Virus record (IMG/VR): IMGVR_UViG_3300027747_003534 | Coordinates: 97,521-161,520 of that record | Origin: a virus | Direction: 5' to 3' (one strand) | DNA: 64,000 bases | Notes under the pieces: generated by a model | What the model was told of the DNA's origin: nothing | Databases searched by the model: none | The model's input: only the letters and a program-made list of their open reading frames with translations | In this document: piece by piece, positions 1-9,414 of the stretch | Numbering within the stretch: the first letter of the stretch is position 1 | Layout: each line of letters opens with the position of its first letter | Position numbers and translations under genes: made by a program

Positions 1-22
1 AGTATATTTCCTACTGTGAAAC

Positions 23-1147
23 TTAGATACATATTTTTTTTCCTATGTTTTCATAGCTAAATTGATCCGTATTATTTCTTCCGATTTCTCGTTTTTGTTC
101 TAGAGTCTTTCGGTCTTCTTTATGCATTTTATAAACTGTTTGCATTTTATTTATTAAGTCATACATATCAGGCCTATACCAATATTCATTAGCTGTATAA
201 ATATCAAAATCTTTGGACAATGGTCTGTTGTTCACATATACTGGTGTTCTATGACTCTTGATCAAGAAACCGTTATCATAATTAATAAAGTCATTCATAC
301 CGGTATTATCTGTAACTATTGGGGTTTTACCTAAACACAAAGCTTCAGCAGCTGGGCGACAAAAGGCTTCACCATAAGAAGGAGCAATCAAACAATCGCA
401 AGAATTATGTAATCCGATAACATCTTTATATGACAGCCTATCTGTAATAATAATTTCTTTTTTATATTTTGTTCTAATATTTAATTTCTTTTTTATTGTT
501 TCTATTTCATCTTCTATAATTTTATTACTATCATAGGGAGATATTCCTGGTATAGATGTTTTTAAAATCATAGATACTGGCTGATCTATATCAAAAGCCA
601 AATTAAATGCAATAATTAAATCTTCAATATTTTTACGCTCTGTGTACTCACCAATAAAGTAAAACTTAAAAGTTTTATCAATAATATTACTAAAGGCTAG
701 TTTATGATCAGAATATTTTTTTATAAATTCTGTGTCTAATGGTTGAGATATAACTTTGATAGGCTTATTAACGCCTGACTTCATCAAACATTTCTTTTCT
801 TGGCTACTGGGTACCCAAATTTCATCCATTCTATTCATATTGGATATGCATTCGGAATTAGATAAATTATTAGTTTCTAGTTCTGTTAATCCAATATTTT
901 TTTTGTATCTGCCATCATAAAAAAAACAATGAGGTAATGTTTTTTCTATTACAACATCATAATTATCATAAATTGTATTTTCATATTTTAGTAGATCATT
1001 ATCTAGTTCATCATTAGAACTTTGGGCTAAAAAGACTGGCCTTATAGTTAAATTTTTATACTGTGTAGCAAGTGACTTGATATAATTTTTGGTTGCCGAA
1101 CCCCAGCCATCGTTTTGTCTATATGGTCCTATAAATAGTATATTCAT
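23..1147 (-). CDS. Glycosyltransferase, GT4-like (GT-B fold)
   Basis: A 374-residue protein likely to transfer a sugar from a nucleotide-sugar donor, either to phage DNA or virion glycans or to host surface glycans. The GT-B C-terminal half is visible: FIGEYTERKN starts the donor domain, and PSYGEAFCRPAAEALCLGK carries the E-x7-E motif of retaining GT4 enzymes. There is no signal peptide or membrane segment, so it should be cytoplasmic. Its ATG overlaps the stop of the upstream glycosyltransferase (ATGA), so the two are probably co-translated. The substrate cannot be read from the sequence. Confidence 0.8.
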   Translation of the reverse strand: MNILFIGPYRQNDGWGSATKNYIKSLATQYKNLTIRPVFLAQSSNDELDNDLLKYENTIYDNYDVVIEKTLPHCFFYDGRYKKNIGLTELETNNLSNSECISNMNRMDEIWVPSSQEKKCLMKSGVNKPIKVISQPLDTEFIKKYSDHKLAFSNIIDKTFKFYFIGEYTERKNIEDLIIAFNLAFDIDQPVSMILKTSIPGISPYDSNKIIEDEIETIKKKLNIRTKYKKEIIITDRLSYKDVIGLHNSCDCLIAPSYGEAFCRPAAEALCLGKTPIVTDNTGMNDFINYDNGFLIKSHRTPVYVNNRPLSKDFDIYTANEYWYRPDMYDLINKMQTVYKMHKEDRKTLEQKREIGRNNTDQFSYENIGKKICI

Positions 1148-2814
1148 TGCAGTCTAGCTTTCATGTTTGCGTATTCAATAAAATCTTCATTTTTTAGATT
1201 ACTATCATTTTCTTTAGCTTTTTGAACTATATTGTTATTGGTGATCATATTATTTAGAACATCTAAAGTCTTTTTGATATTATATGAGTCTGTACTCATT
1301 CCATTGATAGAAAATCCATAATCAAGATCCCTCATCATATTTAACATGACCATAGATGAAGCTATCTGATGGTTGGGCATATGCTTTGATACTATATGAG
1401 TTAATAGATCATAATAGTTATTAATATTTTCTGGAATACTATCTATAGTTGTCATTGTTGGTAAATTTTCATCCCATTTTCCTTGCAGTCCTTTTAGTTG
1501 TATATTATCAAAATACTTTTCCCATTTGCTAGCAATCAAATCCCAATTATAATAATTTTCAGTTAATTTTCTGGTTTCAAATCTTTTTTGATTCTTTAGT
1601 ACTTCTGGCATATTTAGATAGTCATAAAGTATTTTCACCAGATGATCATTATCAGGATAAACTCTAATAGCTTTAGTTTCTAATTCCTTAAAAGCTTGTT
1701 TAATTTGAATTGGATAGCCATTAAGCTTATGTACAACGTCGTTCATTGCGCTATAGTTTACAGAAGCTATAGGAACACCACAAGCAGCTGCCTCAACTTG
1801 AGGCATACCAAAACCTTCACATATGGCATATTGTACATACATGTCAAATGTATTCATTATAGCAGCTAATACTTGGGACGTAACTCCAGAACTGACGTTA
1901 GGCATACTCATAGACTTTTGACCACATCTTGGACAAAATGCTACTGGGTGTTGATATAACGATGAACAAAAATGAGAACAGTTCTTGCAATTATAGGTGA
2001 ATAATACTCTGTTACCGACCTTATATTCTTTTAAGAGTTGTGGTAAATCCCACCCAGCATCAGGATAGCTGGTATGAAGATACAAATATGTTTTTTCTCC
2101 TATGGGGTTATTTTCTGCTTCTAATTTATTTAGTAGCTGTTTAAAAGCAGAGAATAATTCCGGCATTAATTTACGTTTTTGATTCCTCATTACCGAACCA
2201 ACAATGAATGCAGAGGAATCTATACCTAATGAATTTCTCAATAAGTTTCTATTGTTAATTATATTAAATGTTTTAAGATCAACTCCAGGAGAAGTAGTAT
2301 CTATATAATTAATCTTATTATTACTCTGTTGCAACAGTGTGTCTCTGCCGAAATCAGAGTATGTAAATATTGCGTCCGCATGAAGAAATGTATCAATCCA
2401 TTCTTCTTGCTGAGGAGCAGAGTCTACTGTTGGCATTAGAATCCAATGATAAAATGGTCTTAATGGCGAAAACTGTTGGTAGGAATTCATCCAATAGTCT
2501 CGAACATCAAACACAACATCAGGACGAAAGTCTAATAATACTCTTTCAAATCTCCACCGCCCAAATTGATTTTCCGCAGAACTATTGTATTCTTTATGTC
2601 TTGGGTCTTTATCGTCTACGGCATTAGCATAATATCTCCATCTTATATTAATATCTTTTGGATCATTTACTTTGCCATATGAAGCAAATTCTGCTATTTC
2701 ATATTTGCCAGTATCGTGTAGTCTTTTAAGAATTTCTTTAGCATATGTACCGAAACCAGAACTAAGAAAACTAGCTTCGGAACACATGAGAATCTTGAGT
2801 TTTTTATTAGACAT
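1144..2814 (-). CDS. Glycosyltransferase with inserted zinc ribbon
   Basis: A 556-residue GT-B type glycosyltransferase. The acceptor-side motif SSGFGTYAKEIL near the N-terminus and the donor-site motif EGFGMPQVEAAACGVP at about 333-348 support this. Between the halves, residues 276-297 carry CxxC...CxxC (CKNC and CPRC) with an additional Cys, which looks like a zinc ribbon; this is unusual for a GT4 enzyme. The last ~100 residues have no recognised domain. It lies just downstream of a G/C-rich hairpin that may end the SSB transcript, and it is coupled by ATGA to the next glycosyltransferase. Confidence 0.78.
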   Translation of the reverse strand: MSNKKLKILMCSEASFLSSGFGTYAKEILKRLHDTGKYEIAEFASYGKVNDPKDINIRWRYYANAVDDKDPRHKEYNSSAENQFGRWRFERVLLDFRPDVVFDVRDYWMNSYQQFSPLRPFYHWILMPTVDSAPQQEEWIDTFLHADAIFTYSDFGRDTLLQQSNNKINYIDTTSPGVDLKTFNIINNRNLLRNSLGIDSSAFIVGSVMRNQKRKLMPELFSAFKQLLNKLEAENNPIGEKTYLYLHTSYPDAGWDLPQLLKEYKVGNRVLFTYNCKNCSHFCSSLYQHPVAFCPRCGQKSMSMPNVSSGVTSQVLAAIMNTFDMYVQYAICEGFGMPQVEAAACGVPIASVNYSAMNDVVHKLNGYPIQIKQAFKELETKAIRVYPDNDHLVKILYDYLNMPEVLKNQKRFETRKLTENYYNWDLIASKWEKYFDNIQLKGLQGKWDENLPTMTTIDSIPENINNYYDLLTHIVSKHMPNHQIASSMVMLNMMRDLDYGFSINGMSTDSYNIKKTLDVLNNMITNNNIVQKAKENDSNLKNEDFIEYANMKARLQ

Positions 2815-2826
2815 AAGAAATAGATA

Positions 2827-2844
2827 GGGGGCTATTAACCCCCC
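2827..2844 (-). terminator. Hairpin after ssb
   Basis: A run of five G and six C separated by about seven A/T-rich bases forms a GC-only stem between ssb and the next gene. In the minus direction it is followed by a pyrimidine-rich but not pure T stretch (TATCTATTTCT). It may be a weak or partial terminator that attenuates transcription into the glycosyltransferases. Confidence 0.45.
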
Positions 2845-2886
2845 TTCTCGTATTGGTTTATAAAAAGTTATTTAGTAATTAGTAAT

Positions 2887-3273
2887 TCAGAAACTAACAA
2901 CTTCCTCTTCTGAAATTTCCTTAGTGCTCTTCTTGTTGTTATTAGAAAGCTTAGTAATCTTAGAAAAATTATTAACTCTTATCTTAAGAGTATTATGTTT
3001 AACTCCATCCTTTTCCCAAGAATCATTCCTAAGAGACCCCTCAACCAAAACCAAATCACCCTTTTTAAAGGACTGGCTAATAATTTCAGCTCCAGTATCC
3101 CAAGCTTCACACGGAACAAATGTGGTAATCTTATCCTTTTCTCCATTAGCCTTAGTATACTCACGAGAAACAGCAACTGTAAAATTAACTACAGAAGTTT
3201 GCTTGCCATTGGTACTAACTACTCTTAGCTCAGGATCTCTGGCCAGATTACCACGTAAGATATTCAAATTCAT
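2887..3273 (-). CDS. ssb: Single-stranded DNA-binding protein
   Basis: Coats single-stranded DNA during replication and recombination. The 128-residue protein has the bacterial SSB OB-fold pattern: MNLNILRGNLARDPELR at the N-terminus, VVNFTVAVSREY, then FVPCEAWD and KGDLVLVEGSLRNDSW. The tail ends in acidic residues plus terminal Phe (EEEVVSF), like the tip that recruits partner proteins. An in-frame TTG lies two codons upstream, but the AGGAG (8 nt spacing) fits the ATG used here. It has its own sigma70-like promoter. Confidence 0.93.
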   Translation of the reverse strand: MNLNILRGNLARDPELRVVSTNGKQTSVVNFTVAVSREYTKANGEKDKITTFVPCEAWDTGAEIISQSFKKGDLVLVEGSLRNDSWEKDGVKHNTLKIRVNNFSKITKLSNNNKKSTKEISEEEVVSF

Positions 3274-3322
3274 AATCAAATCTCCTTTTAAAGAAAATAA
3301 CCAAATCCAACGAACTCATTTT

Positions 3323-3350
3323 ATAATACGAACTGACGGGACAGCGTCAA
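3323..3350 (-). promoter_or_regulatory. Sigma70-like promoter for ssb
   Basis: On the minus strand TTGACG and TATTAT are separated by exactly 16 nt. The leader to the ssb ATG is about 50 nt and holds a good AGGAG. The -35 box overlaps the stop codon of the upstream polymerase gene, and TGACG/CGTCA could also form a short hairpin there. Confidence 0.65.
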
Positions 3351-4978
3351 GTACTAGGCAGATAAACTTTTTCTACAATTAGTGAATCTCCGCCCTTTGC
3401 CCTAGACCCTTTTATAATAATAACATTACCACTGAATAATAAATTTCTGTAAGTTTTATATGCTTCAGGAAAAAATATAACTGAGTCTAGCAGTCCGGTT
3501 CCGTCACTAACTGTAACAAAAGCCATTTCTAATCCTGGATTTTTACCTTTTTTAGTTTTTGTTATTCCAATATTCTCTATTTCTGAACATAAAATAATAT
3601 TGTCTTTTAGAATACTATTTTTAAAATCTTTACATGTCGTGTTGGTCATAGTGATATCATACATATCAACTTTAGAACATGTAATATTACATCCCAATAT
3701 CTCGTCCTCAGTATCTGCTATCCATTCTGGATTGTCTTCTAATGAATATGGTGGCTTATTAATAGAGTTTATAAGACTTAGTATAATAGTTTTTCTATTT
3801 TTATTTATTTTGGCATTATGATAAAGGTCGTGCATACTATCAGACAGTGTTTTGTATTTACTAAAATTGGCTATTATATGATCACATTCTCTTTTTGTCA
3901 ATTCTAATACTATGCCAAAATCAAACAGCATAGCAGTTCTGCTTTTGCCCAAAAAAGATAGCGATCCAGATTGTATCAGAGCTTTGCTAGCATTAGAATT
4001 AATATTTATAAGAATATTAAACAAAAACTCTAACCAGCTCATATTATCTATGTAAAGATTACGATCCTTCAAGAGTTTATTCAGTTTATCAAAAATTGAT
4101 TGTCCAAATCCTTTGATGTCTGTTAATCCAAAATAAATCTTTTGATTCCTTAACACAAAGTGTCTATTTAGATGTCTAATGTCTGGTATACATACATTAA
4201 TATCCATTTCATTAGCATTTTGCACTAACTCTTTAATTTCAGCTTTAGGATCTATTTTATCTTTAGCAAATCTTAGATATGATGCAAAAAATACTTTGGG
4301 GAAATGTGCCTTGGCATACGCTGAGAGATAAGCGTTGACGGCGTATGAAACAGCATGACTTTTATTAAAGGAGTATCTTTGGCTTTTTTCGACCCAACCA
4401 AAAATTTCTTCTGCTTGTTCAATTGATACCGTATTAATTTCCTTACAGCCATTTAGAAATTTAAGTTTGATTTTAGCCATCTCTTCTGGTTTTTTCTTTC
4501 CAATAGCTTTTCTTAACATATCTGCTTCTTGAAGATCGAAACCAGCAATAACTTTTGCTATTTCCATAGCTTGTTCTTGATAGATCATTTCTCCATAAGT
4601 AGTATGAAGTATCGGCTCTAATGATGGATGATAATAATCAATACTTTCTTGAGCATTCTTTTTGTCAATGTAGTGGTTACTTACATTTTTTCCTTCCCTA
4701 TAGGCCTCCAAACATCCCGGTCTTAGGATGCTAATTAACCCAGATAGTTGTTCGATATTTTCTGGTTTAAGTTTTTTAGCCATAGATTTACCAAGCCTGG
4801 ACTCTAACTGGAAACAACCCTTAGTGTTACCAGAAGATATTAATTCCCAGGTTTTTGTACAGTCTAAGGGGAGATGTTCAATTTTTGGATCAAAATTTAT
4901 CAAAGTATTATCTATTGTATTGTCTCCGCCGACAATATCGAAAGCACATCCACAAGAATATTGGAATTTTTTAGACAT
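3347..4978 (-). CDS. dnaE: DNA polymerase III alpha, C-terminal half
   Basis: The second half (543 residues) of a replicative C-family polymerase. It begins just before the fingers with PLDCTKTWELI and GCFQLES, and continues through TYGEMIYQEQAM, ADMLRKAIGKKKPE and YSFNKSHAVSYAVNAY, all DnaE signatures. A C-terminal region from about 450 resembles the OB domain (VTVSDGTGLLDSVIFF). The three catalytic aspartates are in the other half, encoded at 5880-7757, so the two products must assemble. Residues 1-35 (with SCGC) have no counterpart I recognise in ordinary DnaE. No intein sequence is present. It overlaps the exonuclease gene by 8 nt. Confidence 0.88.
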   Translation of the reverse strand: MSKKFQYSCGCAFDIVGGDNTIDNTLINFDPKIEHLPLDCTKTWELISSGNTKGCFQLESRLGKSMAKKLKPENIEQLSGLISILRPGCLEAYREGKNVSNHYIDKKNAQESIDYYHPSLEPILHTTYGEMIYQEQAMEIAKVIAGFDLQEADMLRKAIGKKKPEEMAKIKLKFLNGCKEINTVSIEQAEEIFGWVEKSQRYSFNKSHAVSYAVNAYLSAYAKAHFPKVFFASYLRFAKDKIDPKAEIKELVQNANEMDINVCIPDIRHLNRHFVLRNQKIYFGLTDIKGFGQSIFDKLNKLLKDRNLYIDNMSWLEFLFNILININSNASKALIQSGSLSFLGKSRTAMLFDFGIVLELTKRECDHIIANFSKYKTLSDSMHDLYHNAKINKNRKTIILSLINSINKPPYSLEDNPEWIADTEDEILGCNITCSKVDMYDITMTNTTCKDFKNSILKDNIILCSEIENIGITKTKKGKNPGLEMAFVTVSDGTGLLDSVIFFPEAYKTYRNLLFSGNVIIIKGSRAKGGDSLIVEKVYLPST

Positions 4979-5663
4979 TTGTAAAAGAATCTTTGAACTT
5001 AATTTTGTTACTCAAATTACGATGCAGTCTCAAAAATCTGATCAGAATTTCAGCACAGTCTTGCACGTCCTTAAAAGCATCATGTGCCCCAACCTTAGAT
5101 ATTCCAAAATAGTCTCTTAAGGAATCTAAAGTATAGCTCTTAAGATCGCTATTACTTTCAAACCAATAAAATACCAGATTCATCAGATCTATAACATCTC
5201 GTGGATAAAATATATCAGATCTACCTTCTTTATTTGTAAATCCATATTTTATACTGAGTCTGTCTATAATATTCAGATCAAATCTATTAATGTTGTATCC
5301 AGCTGCTATTGGAGCACTAAATTGACTTTTTTTAGATGACCTACTATGATGCATTTCTAAATAATTTGTAAACATTTTCCAAGACTGTTCCTGCGGAGGA
5401 TATTCTTTCCATTGAGATAAAATATCTTCTTTTGAACAACTCCTGACCTTAGCATGAAAATCTAATATGTCTGTAGTATATACATAATTTTCATCTTTAG
5501 CTAAGGTTTCGGGCTTAAAGAAAACATTAAACTCTGATTTGGGAACAATCTCTAATTTTATAGGATCTATTATTAGAGCTGCTATTTGTACAGGACTACA
5601 GATCCTAGGATCGGAACCATCTGTTTCAAAATCAAAAACACAAATTTTATTATAGTTAATCAT
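4971..5663 (-). CDS. DEDDh 3'-5' exonuclease (DnaQ-like)
   Basis: Probable proofreading exonuclease, 230 residues. Exo I is seen in CVFDFETDGSDP near residue 8 (D and E), Exo II in GYNINRFDLNIIDRL, and Exo III in HDAFKDVQDCAEI, with the His-Asp-x5-Asp spacing of the DEDDh family. It sits between the two halves of the polymerase III alpha subunit and overlaps the downstream half, which supports a role in the same complex. The start lacks a clear Shine-Dalgarno sequence. Confidence 0.85.
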   Translation of the reverse strand: MINYNKICVFDFETDGSDPRICSPVQIAALIIDPIKLEIVPKSEFNVFFKPETLAKDENYVYTTDILDFHAKVRSCSKEDILSQWKEYPPQEQSWKMFTNYLEMHHSRSSKKSQFSAPIAAGYNINRFDLNIIDRLSIKYGFTNKEGRSDIFYPRDVIDLMNLVFYWFESNSDLKSYTLDSLRDYFGISKVGAHDAFKDVQDCAEILIRFLRLHRNLSNKIKFKDSFTNV

Positions 5664-5686
5664 TAGTTTTTATATTATAGGGTATC

Positions 5687-5875
5687 TTAAATTAATTCTA
5701 CTTCTACTAGAGGCGTGACCTGAACCTTTTGGGCAGGATCAGAGAGTAACGCTGCGGTCAATACATGACAACAGCTCTTTCTTTCTTCGGGTATTTTTAT
5801 ATATTCACTGACGGGACCACCATTAATCGAAACCTTAAACTTTTGACCAACTGTAAGATCCATAAATTTTACCAT
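5687..5875 (-). CDS. Small hypothetical protein in polymerase operon
   Basis: A 62-residue protein without a recognised family. It begins VKFMDLTVGQKFKV, and has a Cys-Cys pair in the middle. An ATG five codons upstream exists, but the GGAG 9 nt before the second ATG supports the shorter form. The ribosome binding site lies inside the end of the upstream polymerase gene, so translation is probably coupled. Position suggests a replisome accessory role, which is inference only. Confidence 0.6.
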   Translation of the reverse strand: MVKFMDLTVGQKFKVSINGGPVSEYIKIPEERKSCCHVLTAALLSDPAQKVQVTPLVEVELI

Positions 5876-5879
5876 AATA

Positions 5880-7757
5880 TTATTCTCCATTTTTTAAAAT
5901 GTCTTGAATAGTCATAATTTTATCCAACATAGCAATACCTAGAATATCAAACTTGATAACGCCAAGAGCTTCCAAATCTTGCATTTCCATACCTGCTATC
6001 ATTTGATCATTTTTGCTGTCATAAACCATCGGACAAATAGTGTTCAAAGGTTCTGAACTTATTGCAATTCCTGCCGCGTGTTTGGATTGATTGGATTTAG
6101 TGCCTTCTAATCTTATAGCCTGCTCAAACCTTTTTGCAAGTGGGCCTTGTAGTTCATTGTTTTCATCTATATAGCACCACTCTTTGAGTTTTTCTGGCTG
6201 ATTTTCTAATGCCCACCGTATTATTGAGGCCTCTCCTGTTTCGTCCTTCATTTCCTGAAGATCGTCAGCAATTTTAGATTCATCTGGTATATTTTTGGTT
6301 ATTTTGTTCATTTCATCAAAACTAATATTTCCATAAACTCTAAGTACATCTTTTAGAGCACCTCTGCCTTTCATAGTATTAAATGTAATCATTTGAGATA
6401 CTTTGTCATGACCATAGGTTTGTTTAATATATTCTATAATGTTTTCTCTTTTGTCTATAGGAACGTCAACATCAATATCTGGCATGGATATATGGTCTTT
6501 AGAATTTCTTCCGCTATTATAGAATCTTTCAAATAACAAACCATATTTTATTGGATCAATACTGGTAATACCTATCAAGTATGACACTAAACAACCAGAA
6601 GCAGATCCTCTTCCGGGTCCAGGCAGCCAGCCATTTTTCCTTACATAGTTTACAATGTCTTGTACTATTAAAAAATAACTAGATAATCCTGCTCCCTGTA
6701 ATATATCTAGTTCATATTTCACTCTGTCTACATAAATTTGTTGCTCTTCCTTCGGAATAATATTAGCAATTTTAGCTTTCCAACCTTTGCGACATAATTC
6801 TCTCAGATATTCAACATCATCCATTCCTTTGGGACATGGAAAAGGAGGTAGTCTTGGCTTATGTAGGATATTATATTCTTCGCACATATCTGCTACTAAG
6901 TTAGTATTAACTATTTCTTCTTCTGTGTGTAATTGTGCTATTTCTTCTTGTGATAATATATGAAAATTTTCAGATGTAAAAAAGCATCCTAACGCCACAT
7001 CATCGTCATTAGCTATTTTTCTGCTAATATCAGGAAATGTCATTTTTAAATTATTACATAATAATATTCTTTGATCTATTGCATCTTCTTTACGGGAGTA
7101 ATGAGCATCCGGTGTGCATATAATCTTAGTATTGGTAATTTTGGATAATTTTCTGATTGCTTCAGTTAAAACCTCTTGCATAGGAGTATTCTCTTTATCC
7201 ATAAGTTGCGCTTCCAAGAAGAAATTATCTGATCCAAAAATATCTTTGTAAAGAGATATTTCTTGTGTTCCTATATCTATCCAATTTGGTTTGAGGTTAT
7301 AGTTATCAGTTATTTTATCTGCTAATGTTGATCCAAGATGTCCACAAAAGGCTATAATATTATTATTGCAAAATTGAGCTAGATTGTTTAATGCTAGTCT
7401 TGGCTTGTGATAATAAAAATTTGGACGATTTGATTCTGATACTATTCTTATTAAACTTTCCCAACCTTTATAGTTTTTTGCTAAAATTACCAAATGACTT
7501 AATTTTTTATTTTCCGGCTTTTGTATTGATGGATCTAAATCACAAATATATAGCTCACACCCCAATATAGGCTTTATTCCATGTTTTTTCATTTCGGTAT
7601 AAAACTTAACACATCCTGCTATATTACCATGATCCGTGATAGCACATGACGTTGCTCCGATCTCTAAACATCTCTCAGCAATAGTAGACGGTTGAGATAA
7701 TCCATCCAATAAAGAATATGTAGAATGAACATGAAGAGGTATATAATTGACTGCCAT
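5880..7757 (-). CDS. dnaE: DNA polymerase III alpha, N-terminal half with PHP
   Basis: Contains the PHP domain and the catalytic palm of a C-family replicative polymerase (625 residues). The PHP motifs look intact: HVHSTYSLLDGL (about 9-20), ITDHGN (about 40-45), GCELY, and PDAHYSR (about 216-222), so metal-dependent exonuclease activity is possible. Palm motifs follow: GPGRGSASGCLVSYL (about 380) and PDIDVDVP with Asp427 and Asp429; the third aspartate is Asp604 in IKFDILGI. The protein stops about 20 residues later, exactly before the fingers, which are encoded at 3347-4978. It follows the RecB-like nuclease gene after 5 nt. Confidence 0.9.
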   Translation of the reverse strand: MAVNYIPLHVHSTYSLLDGLSQPSTIAERCLEIGATSCAITDHGNIAGCVKFYTEMKKHGIKPILGCELYICDLDPSIQKPENKKLSHLVILAKNYKGWESLIRIVSESNRPNFYYHKPRLALNNLAQFCNNNIIAFCGHLGSTLADKITDNYNLKPNWIDIGTQEISLYKDIFGSDNFFLEAQLMDKENTPMQEVLTEAIRKLSKITNTKIICTPDAHYSRKEDAIDQRILLCNNLKMTFPDISRKIANDDDVALGCFFTSENFHILSQEEIAQLHTEEEIVNTNLVADMCEEYNILHKPRLPPFPCPKGMDDVEYLRELCRKGWKAKIANIIPKEEQQIYVDRVKYELDILQGAGLSSYFLIVQDIVNYVRKNGWLPGPGRGSASGCLVSYLIGITSIDPIKYGLLFERFYNSGRNSKDHISMPDIDVDVPIDKRENIIEYIKQTYGHDKVSQMITFNTMKGRGALKDVLRVYGNISFDEMNKITKNIPDESKIADDLQEMKDETGEASIIRWALENQPEKLKEWCYIDENNELQGPLAKRFEQAIRLEGTKSNQSKHAAGIAISSEPLNTICPMVYDSKNDQMIAGMEMQDLEALGVIKFDILGIAMLDKIMTIQDILKNGE

Positions 7758-7762
7758 ATATA

Positions 7763-8803
7763 TTAAACGCTGCCGGGTGCCTTGTAGTGTCCTATACTAT
7801 AACCCGGAACTTGGTATTGGTCAACTACCTCGTCTACGCCTTTTATATCCATATCATGTTTGACCTGTTCACATTTGGTCATACATTGATCTTTTGGTGT
7901 TACTTGATTATCTCTGTATTCAATTATTGGTAACACATGAGTATTTGCAAATGTACTTTTGCCAAAATGACAGAATTTAGTACATTTCCAACTTTTATTT
8001 AATTGTGGCTTATATGTATTTTTTATTGTTTCAAATTTTGCCTTAAGCATCATTTCCGTTTGGAATATATCTTTTTTATCAAAACATATACTGAATGCTC
8101 CACCATCATTTATAAAATATATAGAAACCATGACATGTTCTATCTCTGGATATAAATGCTGTATAGCATAATGATATATTCTTAACTGAGCATCATTTTG
8201 TAACTTCGCCTGTGTTTTTTCCTCACCTGTTGCCCAATCTAATCGTCTCCCTGTTTTATAGTCAACTATTTCTAATGTTTTATCATTAACCCTAGTAATT
8301 AAGTCTATTGTTCCTTTTATGGCTAGATTGCCTTCTAATATTCCATCTTTCGTTTCATATTTATATTTAGCCCATGGCTTATTAATTTCAATATCAAAAC
8401 GTTGTTCAGGCTGAACTATATCTTGATTTCTAGGGTCAAACATACCATTATTATACTCTAATGCTTTATATACCCAATTATGACAATCTTTATAGTCCTT
8501 TGGGGTCCAAGAGTGGTGCTTTTCGGCAGATGAATAATGGTTGTATACTTTTTCAATTATTGTATTTAAATTATAGTCCTTTGTATTGATTTTTCCAATA
8601 ATATCGTCTTCTATCGTGGGTAATCCATCTTGGATACCTTTTTTAATAATAGCAAGAATCTCCATTACCTTATGTAAAACTGTGCCTTTAGCAGCTTTTA
8701 GCCCGCTTGGACTTCTTATTCCTAAAACATATTCAAGCATATATTGCATAGGACATAAGCTATGTGTACCATAACTGGAACTGCGTATGTATGTGATAAT
8801 CAT
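7763..8803 (-). CDS. PD-(D/E)XK nuclease, RecB/Cas4-like
   Basis: A 346-residue nuclease of the RecB/Cas4-type restriction-like fold. The start SSSYGTHSLCPMQYMLEYV plus GTVLHKVMEIL matches the N-terminal helix of such proteins, and LEIVDYKTGRRLDW carries the D-x-K active site. Four cysteines (one near residue 17, others in KCTKFCHF and further on) could bind an iron-sulphur cluster as in Cas4/AddB types. It sits between polymerase and dNMP kinase genes, consistent with DNA end processing in replication or recombination. The shared TAA/ATG region with the neighbour indicates coupling. Confidence 0.78.
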   Translation of the reverse strand: MIITYIRSSSYGTHSLCPMQYMLEYVLGIRSPSGLKAAKGTVLHKVMEILAIIKKGIQDGLPTIEDDIIGKINTKDYNLNTIIEKVYNHYSSAEKHHSWTPKDYKDCHNWVYKALEYNNGMFDPRNQDIVQPEQRFDIEINKPWAKYKYETKDGILEGNLAIKGTIDLITRVNDKTLEIVDYKTGRRLDWATGEEKTQAKLQNDAQLRIYHYAIQHLYPEIEHVMVSIYFINDGGAFSICFDKKDIFQTEMMLKAKFETIKNTYKPQLNKSWKCTKFCHFGKSTFANTHVLPIIEYRDNQVTPKDQCMTKCEQVKHDMDIKGVDEVVDQYQVPGYSIGHYKAPGSV

Positions 8804-9414
8804 TAATTTAAAATTTCAGTCTTATTTAGGAATTGTTCTATAAGTTTATTTTTTTCAGACATATCCATATTATCATTATCTATAACAATACTAAATTTTT
8901 CCCAATTATAATTAGTAGGATCCAAAGCAATTTCAGCATCAGCTTGCGAGGCGAAAGGATCTTTTGTTACCCTTATAACATAGCCGCCTAAATTTAGTAT
9001 TTGATCAACTTCATTAGGAAATCTACAGTCTGGAATTATAGCTATGTCAGGATTTTGTTTTTTGATACTGTTGAGTGTTGCTTGGACCCAAACATCATTC
9101 TTTATTTTACGAAAAATATTGGTACCAATTATCTCCATTACTTCCCTAGCAGACATTGGTCCAATAAAATCTCCATCATATCCAGGAATATTTTCCCATA
9201 GTATATCTGTTAAACTATTCTTATCAGTATCAGTTCCATAGCACTGGTCATATGTTAACCCTAGCATATTTATACATATGTCTTGTTTTAATGGGTCAGC
9301 AAAACTATAGATTTTATTGCTGATGTTTCTATGGTTTAATAAAGCTTGTATATGTTCTGCTCCAGTACTTTTGCCAGATTGTTTTCTTCCAGAGAATGCT
9401 ATAATTTTGGTCAT
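8803..9414 (-). CDS. Deoxynucleoside monophosphate kinase
   Basis: Phosphorylates dNMPs to dNDPs for phage DNA synthesis. The 203-residue protein starts with a P-loop, AFSGRKQSGKSTGAEHI (about 6-22), and has IIPDCRFPNEVDQI at about 130-143, a hallmark of T4 gp1-type dNMP kinases. It lies between the RecB-like nuclease and the primase genes; its ATG overlaps the primase stop (ATGA). Confidence 0.85.
   Translation of the reverse strand: MTKIIAFSGRKQSGKSTGAEHIQALLNHRNISNKIYSFADPLKQDICINMLGLTYDQCYGTDTDKNSLTDILWENIPGYDGDFIGPMSAREVMEIIGTNIFRKIKNDVWVQATLNSIKKQNPDIAIIPDCRFPNEVDQILNLGGYVIRVTKDPFASQADAEIALDPTNYNWEKFSIVIDNDNMDMSEKNKLIEQFLNKTEILN

Noticed and set aside
3347-7757. Split intein joining the two DnaE halves, as in cyanobacteria
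   Set aside because: Neither half ends or begins with intein-type sequence, and the FNKSH site used in cyanobacteria is continuous here.
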